NCBI GenBank assembly: GCA_910588885.1
Contig: CAJUSQ010000126.1
Coordinates: 1-8,303, forward strand
Origin: an uncultured Lachnospiraceae bacterium
GTDB lineage: Bacteria > Bacillota > Clostridia > Lachnospirales > Lachnospiraceae
Direction of reading: 5' to 3'
Length of the DNA: 8,303 bases
Part shown: piece after piece, positions 6,636 to 8,303 of the stretch
Position numbering within the stretch: the stretch's first letter is position 1
Layout: the number at the start of each line of letters is the position of its first letter
The notes under the pieces: generated by a model
The model's database searches: none
The model's input: the letters and a program-made list of their open reading frames with translations, nothing else
What the model was told of the DNA's origin: nothing
Translations under genes and position numbers: made by a program

Positions 6636-6851
6636 TTAGGAAGCCTTGCTGATTACCCCGCGGATCTTCTTAAGCGCGAAGTTTACGCCAGCGGTCAGAC
6701 ATACAACACTGACAGCGGCTACTACAGAAATGCCGATCACATCCGTTACGGTTGCGGTCATGGTATCGAACCCACTCTGGATAATGCCCTTTAACGTTGT
6801 GTCGAGTACGCTGGAAGCCCCTGCCCCAGCAGATAAAAACATTTGATACAT
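6636..6851 (-). CDS. Major coat protein candidate, pVIII-like
   Basis: This 71-aa protein has the build of an inovirus coat subunit: a small N-terminal part (MYQMFLSAGAGASS), an amphipathic stretch (15-37), one hydrophobic helix at about 38-60 (IGISVVAAVSVVCLTAG...) and a basic C-terminus (KKIRGVISKAS) able to face the packaged DNA. AAAGGAGG lies 7 nt before the ATG at 6851, the strongest site in the cluster, as expected for the most abundant product, and a strong hairpin follows the gene. Unlike Ff pVIII there is no basic N-terminal signal peptide; AGA-SS at 10-14 could be a processing site, but this is unsure. It precedes the pIII-like gene, as in Ff. Confidence 0.78.
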   Translation of the reverse strand: MYQMFLSAGAGASSVLDTTLKGIIQSGFDTMTATVTDVIGISVVAAVSVVCLTAGVNFALKKIRGVISKAS

Positions 6852-6880
6852 AAGCGTACCTCCTTTGGGAAAATGAGTAA

Positions 6881-7396
6881 TTAGGTAAAATGGCTTGTAA
6901 CATTATGCTTGATGATCCTGTACACCAGGGAAAAAACCAGGCTCCCAACCAGGAAAACCAATAGGATTTCCTGATGGAACAGGAACATGTTTGTTACCTC
7001 AAGCTGTGCCAGCACTTGTTCCTCGAAGCCTTCCAGGGCTTGCGGTTCTATGGCCCCATCCATGCCGGGCACTATGCCGTTGGCTTCGGGGTTCTCAATT
7101 GTGCCGGGATTCATATGATCCGGGGAAGCTCCGGGGACTGCTTCCCCGGGATCGGGCGTACCTTCGGAGCTGTGCGCCCCATCCATGCCGGAATCCGTTT
7201 CGGGATCTGCTTCATTTCTGCCTGTACGGCCTGCGGTACCTGGATCGGATCCTGATTCAGATCCAAAAGGGGGTTCCCGTCCCGGATCCCCGGGGTTATC
7301 CGGGGAAGCCCTGGAGTCAATATCATAACCAGGGAAGGCTATGGATAAAAGGGATCCCTTCATAGGGTTGCCTGCATTGGAAAAACGGGGACTCAT
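6881..7396 (-). CDS. Pro/Gly/acidic-rich single-pass membrane protein
   Basis: This 171-aa protein has a long disordered N-terminal region (about 25-120) dominated by Pro, Gly, Asp, Glu and Ser (for example SPDNPGDPGREPPFG), then a short coiled-coil-like stretch (LEGFEEQVLAQLEVTN) and one transmembrane helix at about 137-159, ending in a short basic tail. It occupies the place of the small membrane proteins VII/IX of Ff phages, between the ssDNA-binding and coat genes. Its ATG overlaps the upstream stop codon (ATGA, 7393-7396), so translation is coupled; only a weak AAGGCGG site precedes it. No signal peptide is seen. It may be a minor coat or a membrane assembly protein; I do not recognise a family. 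An internal start at Met12 is possible but has no better ribosome binding site. Confidence 0.72.
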   Translation of the reverse strand: MSPRFSNAGNPMKGSLLSIAFPGYDIDSRASPDNPGDPGREPPFGSESGSDPGTAGRTGRNEADPETDSGMDGAHSSEGTPDPGEAVPGASPDHMNPGTIENPEANGIVPGMDGAIEPQALEGFEEQVLAQLEVTNMFLFHQEILLVFLVGSLVFSLVYRIIKHNVTSHFT

Positions 7397-7818
7397 TTCT
7401 TGCCGCCTTTGTCTGCAGTGTCTTTACCTGCAGTGTCTTTACCTGCAGTGTCTTTGTCTGCAGTGTCTTTGTCTGCGTTATTTGCACCTCCCACGACGCT
7501 GCCCGGATTGATGTTGGACATATACATGGGATGCTTGTACTTTAAAATTTCAGTCAGATTTAAGACAGGTTTCCCGTCACTTCCGACAGTCATCTGGAAA
7601 AGGCCCGTATAACGGCCGGGTACGATGACAAATTTATGGCGTTCCGCTGCAGGGAGGGAAACCTTTGCCCTCTGGTATCCGGCAGAACCGGAAAGCCCGG
7701 TTACGACTGTCGGGATCTGGCCGTTTTCATCCAGGAAGAAGTAATTTACCGTACATCCGGTATTGCCATTATCCATCTTCCAATCATTCACGAAAAAAAC
7801 AACGATATCTTGTTCCAT
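7393..7818 (-). CDS. Candidate ssDNA-binding protein (pV-like) with KDTA-repeat tail
   Basis: This 141-aa protein has a compact beta-rich part (residues 1-95) with alternating hydrophobic strands (DIVVFFVND, CTVNYFFLD, AKVSLPAAE, KFVIVPGRYTGLFQMTV, KPVLNLTEILKY), consistent with a small OB-like fold. Position before the membrane and coat genes matches gene V. Residues 117-136 are four copies of the pentapeptide KDTA(D/G), then KGGKK. The ATG at 7818 has TAAGGAGG 5 nt upstream, which overrules a longer upstream frame. The stop overlaps the next start (ATGA). Binding to ssDNA is inferred from order and fold-like pattern, not from a diagnostic motif; another beta-rich structural role remains possible. 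Confidence 0.62.
   Translation of the reverse strand: MEQDIVVFFVNDWKMDNGNTGCTVNYFFLDENGQIPTVVTGLSGSAGYQRAKVSLPAAERHKFVIVPGRYTGLFQMTVGSDGKPVLNLTEILKYKHPMYMSNINPGSVVGGANNADKDTADKDTAGKDTAGKDTADKGGKK
7411..7470. repeat. 15-bp tandem repeat, four copies, in-frame
   Basis: Four consecutive 15-bp units of the form (GT/AC)CTGCAGTGTCTTT lie at 7411-7425, 7426-7440, 7441-7455 and 7456-7470; they differ only in the first two bases. A degenerate fifth unit follows (GTCTGCGTTATTTGC). Each unit encodes one KDTA(D/G) pentapeptide on the minus strand, so slippage would change tail length without breaking the frame. Confidence 0.92.
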
Positions 7819-7840
7819 ATAATCCTCCTTAAGAAATGTA

Positions 7841-8032
7841 TTACAGGCAGGCAGCCTGGGTGTTGTTTGGATCCTTTGGGGCGGGTTCCTTAAGCGGGAC
7901 AAAAAAAGCTTTATCCCTCAGCAGTATTTCACCGCCGCAAAAAATCGCGTAATCATATTTTACAATTTCCTTCACTTTATAGGTTTGGCCCTCTACCAGG
8001 CCAAAACCAGTCAGAAGCGATTTTACATACAT
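7841..8032 (-). CDS. Small hypothetical phage protein, 63 aa
   Basis: The ATG at 8032 has AAGGAGG 7-8 nt upstream, so translation is likely. The sequence is probably a small beta-barrel: GQTYKVKEIVKYDYAIFC, GGEILLRDKAFFVPL, then a Pro-rich tail ending NNTQAACL. It has no signal peptide or membrane helix. It lies 22 bp upstream of the candidate ssDNA-binding gene, in a region where Ff phages encode replication accessory proteins (pX, pV). I do not recognise a family; a nucleic-acid-binding or regulatory role would fit its size but is not shown. Confidence 0.72.
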   Translation of the reverse strand: MYVKSLLTGFGLVEGQTYKVKEIVKYDYAIFCGGEILLRDKAFFVPLKEPAPKDPNNTQAACL

Positions 8033-8049
8033 TGTAGGCCCTCCTTATC

Positions 8050-8250
8050 CTATATTTGATGTCCCTGGAAGCGTTTACTGCCCAGGAAGGGCTTTTCTGA
8101 CGCTGGCTTAGGGGAATTGCCCCTCATGGGTTCCTGTGCTTTAAAAGCGGCTGCAGGGGTGTCAGATGCAGGCCGGGTTGTCTGGAAGCCGTCAGGGTTA
8201 CAGGAAAAGTCTGCAATCAAACGTGCGTAAGAGCTGACCGAATCCCACAA
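8050..8250 (-). CDS. Uncertain small ORF upstream of the phage operon
   Basis: A 66-codon frame starts at a TTG (8250) without a clear ribosome binding site, and an in-frame stop lies four codons upstream of that start. The product is Pro/Ala/Ser/Lys-rich (for example SPKPASEKPFLGSKRF) with no recognisable motif. An internal ATG at 8127 with AGGA close upstream would give only 25 residues. The stop lies just before the ribosome binding site of the next gene, which is the arrangement of an operon, but the stretch could equally be an untranslated leader. Confidence 0.3.
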   Translation of the reverse strand: MWDSVSSYARLIADFSCNPDGFQTTRPASDTPAAAFKAQEPMRGNSPKPASEKPFLGSKRFQGHQI

Positions 8251-8282
8251 AGATAAGTTTTAGAATGAAATTCGACAAGAGG
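8251..8282 (-). promoter_or_regulatory. Weak candidate promoter for the leftward phage operon
   Basis: On the minus strand, TTGTCG is followed after 17 bp by TATCTT, each matching 4 of 6 consensus bases, just downstream of the hairpin at 8268-8303. It would be placed correctly to start the leftward structural operon. The match is poor and the call is tentative. Confidence 0.2.
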
Positions 8283-8303
8283 TTTTAAGCCTCTGCCGAA
8301 TTT
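8261..8303. repeat. Half-copy of the palindrome arm joined to a hairpin (copy D)
   Basis: TAGAATGAAATT (8261-8272) is identical to 4300-4311 at the right arm of palindrome C, then the sequence diverges. From 8268 to 8303 it forms its own hairpin: AAATTCG pairs with CGAATTT (7 bp) and AGAGG with CCTCT (5 bp) around TTTTAAG, with a small internal loop between. It runs exactly to the window edge, so the sequence beyond is unknown. It may be a prophage end, an attachment site or a terminator. Confidence 0.6.

Larger units (their letters stand above)
107..8303 (-). mobile_element. Inovirus-like (filamentous phage) prophage, near complete
   Basis: All phage-type genes lie on the minus strand. Seen directly: a complete tyrosine recombinase, a Rep_trans-like initiator, a Walker A/B ATPase of Zot/pI type, a 71-aa single-helix coat candidate, and a long protein with a signal peptide and a C-terminal membrane anchor. 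The order coat, hairpin, pIII-like, pVI-like, ATPase is that of Ff-type inoviruses. No tailed-phage genes (terminase, portal, tail) and no secretin are present; absence of a secretin fits a single-membrane host. The left boundary is set only approximately, after the tRNA terminator. No copy of the tRNA 3' end was found at the right edge, so the exact attachment core is unknown and the element may continue beyond 8303. Confidence 0.85.

Noticed and set aside
8268..8303. Hairpin read as a tRNA anticodon arm (AGAGG-CTTAAAA-CCTCT, Leu UAA-like on the minus strand)
   Set aside because: No D-arm, T-arm or acceptor stem can be formed around it, and its outer AAATTCG/CGAATTT pairing is not a tRNA feature.
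1..8303. CRISPR array, toxin-antitoxin or defence gene cargo
   Set aside because: No regularly spaced repeats with unique spacers, and every well-supported gene can be placed in replication, assembly, structure or integration, apart from a 63-aa protein with no toxin or antitoxin signature.

Overview
The window looks like a near-complete inovirus-like (filamentous, single-stranded DNA) prophage in a Gram-positive host, probably a Clostridia/Lachnospiraceae-type Firmicute. The host guess rests on strong AGGAGG-type ribosome binding sites before most genes, T-rich intrinsic terminators, a tRNA-Lys(UUU) of clostridial appearance, and the absence of a secretin (pIV), which a single-membrane host would not need. 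The genus cannot be read from the sequence.

Layout: at the left edge lie the 3' two thirds of a tRNA-Lys gene (+ strand) and its terminator. Everything after that is on the minus strand and reads from right to left: an uncertain small ORF (8050-8250), a 63-aa protein (7841-8032), a candidate ssDNA-binding protein with a pentapeptide-repeat tail (7393-7818), a Pro/Gly/Asp-rich membrane protein (6881-7396), a 71-aa coat-like protein (6636-6851), a perfect 10-bp hairpin, a 651-aa secreted and C-terminally anchored pIII-like adhesion protein (4594-6549), a hydrophobic pVI-like protein (4322-4582), a 71-aa two-helix membrane protein (3995-4210), a Zot/pI-like assembly ATPase (3046-4014), a 230-bp hairpin-rich intergenic region that is a candidate replication origin, a Rep_trans-type rolling-circle initiator (1221-2816), and a complete Xer-like tyrosine recombinase (245-1120) ending in a terminator next to the tRNA. 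The order ssDNA-binding protein - small membrane protein - coat - terminator - pIII - pVI - pI matches that of Ff-type filamentous phages, which supports the assignments where sequence similarity alone is thin.

How it would work: Rep nicks an origin and drives rolling-circle replication. The ssDNA-binding candidate coats the product. Coat, pIII-like, pVI-like and the Zot ATPase with its membrane partner extrude the virion through one membrane. The tyrosine recombinase handles integration near tRNA-Lys.

The least expected feature is a family of about 80-nt imperfect palindromes with conserved arms (consensus close to AAATGTAACTCAAATTT). Three copies (122-203, 1134-1214, 4245-4323) each lie at or beyond the 3' end of a phage gene. 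A related half-copy sits beside a hairpin at the right edge (8261-8303). Two copies bracket the recombinase gene. They could be recombination sites acting as folded ssDNA, packaging or RNA-processing hairpins, or invading mini-repeats; the sequence alone does not decide.
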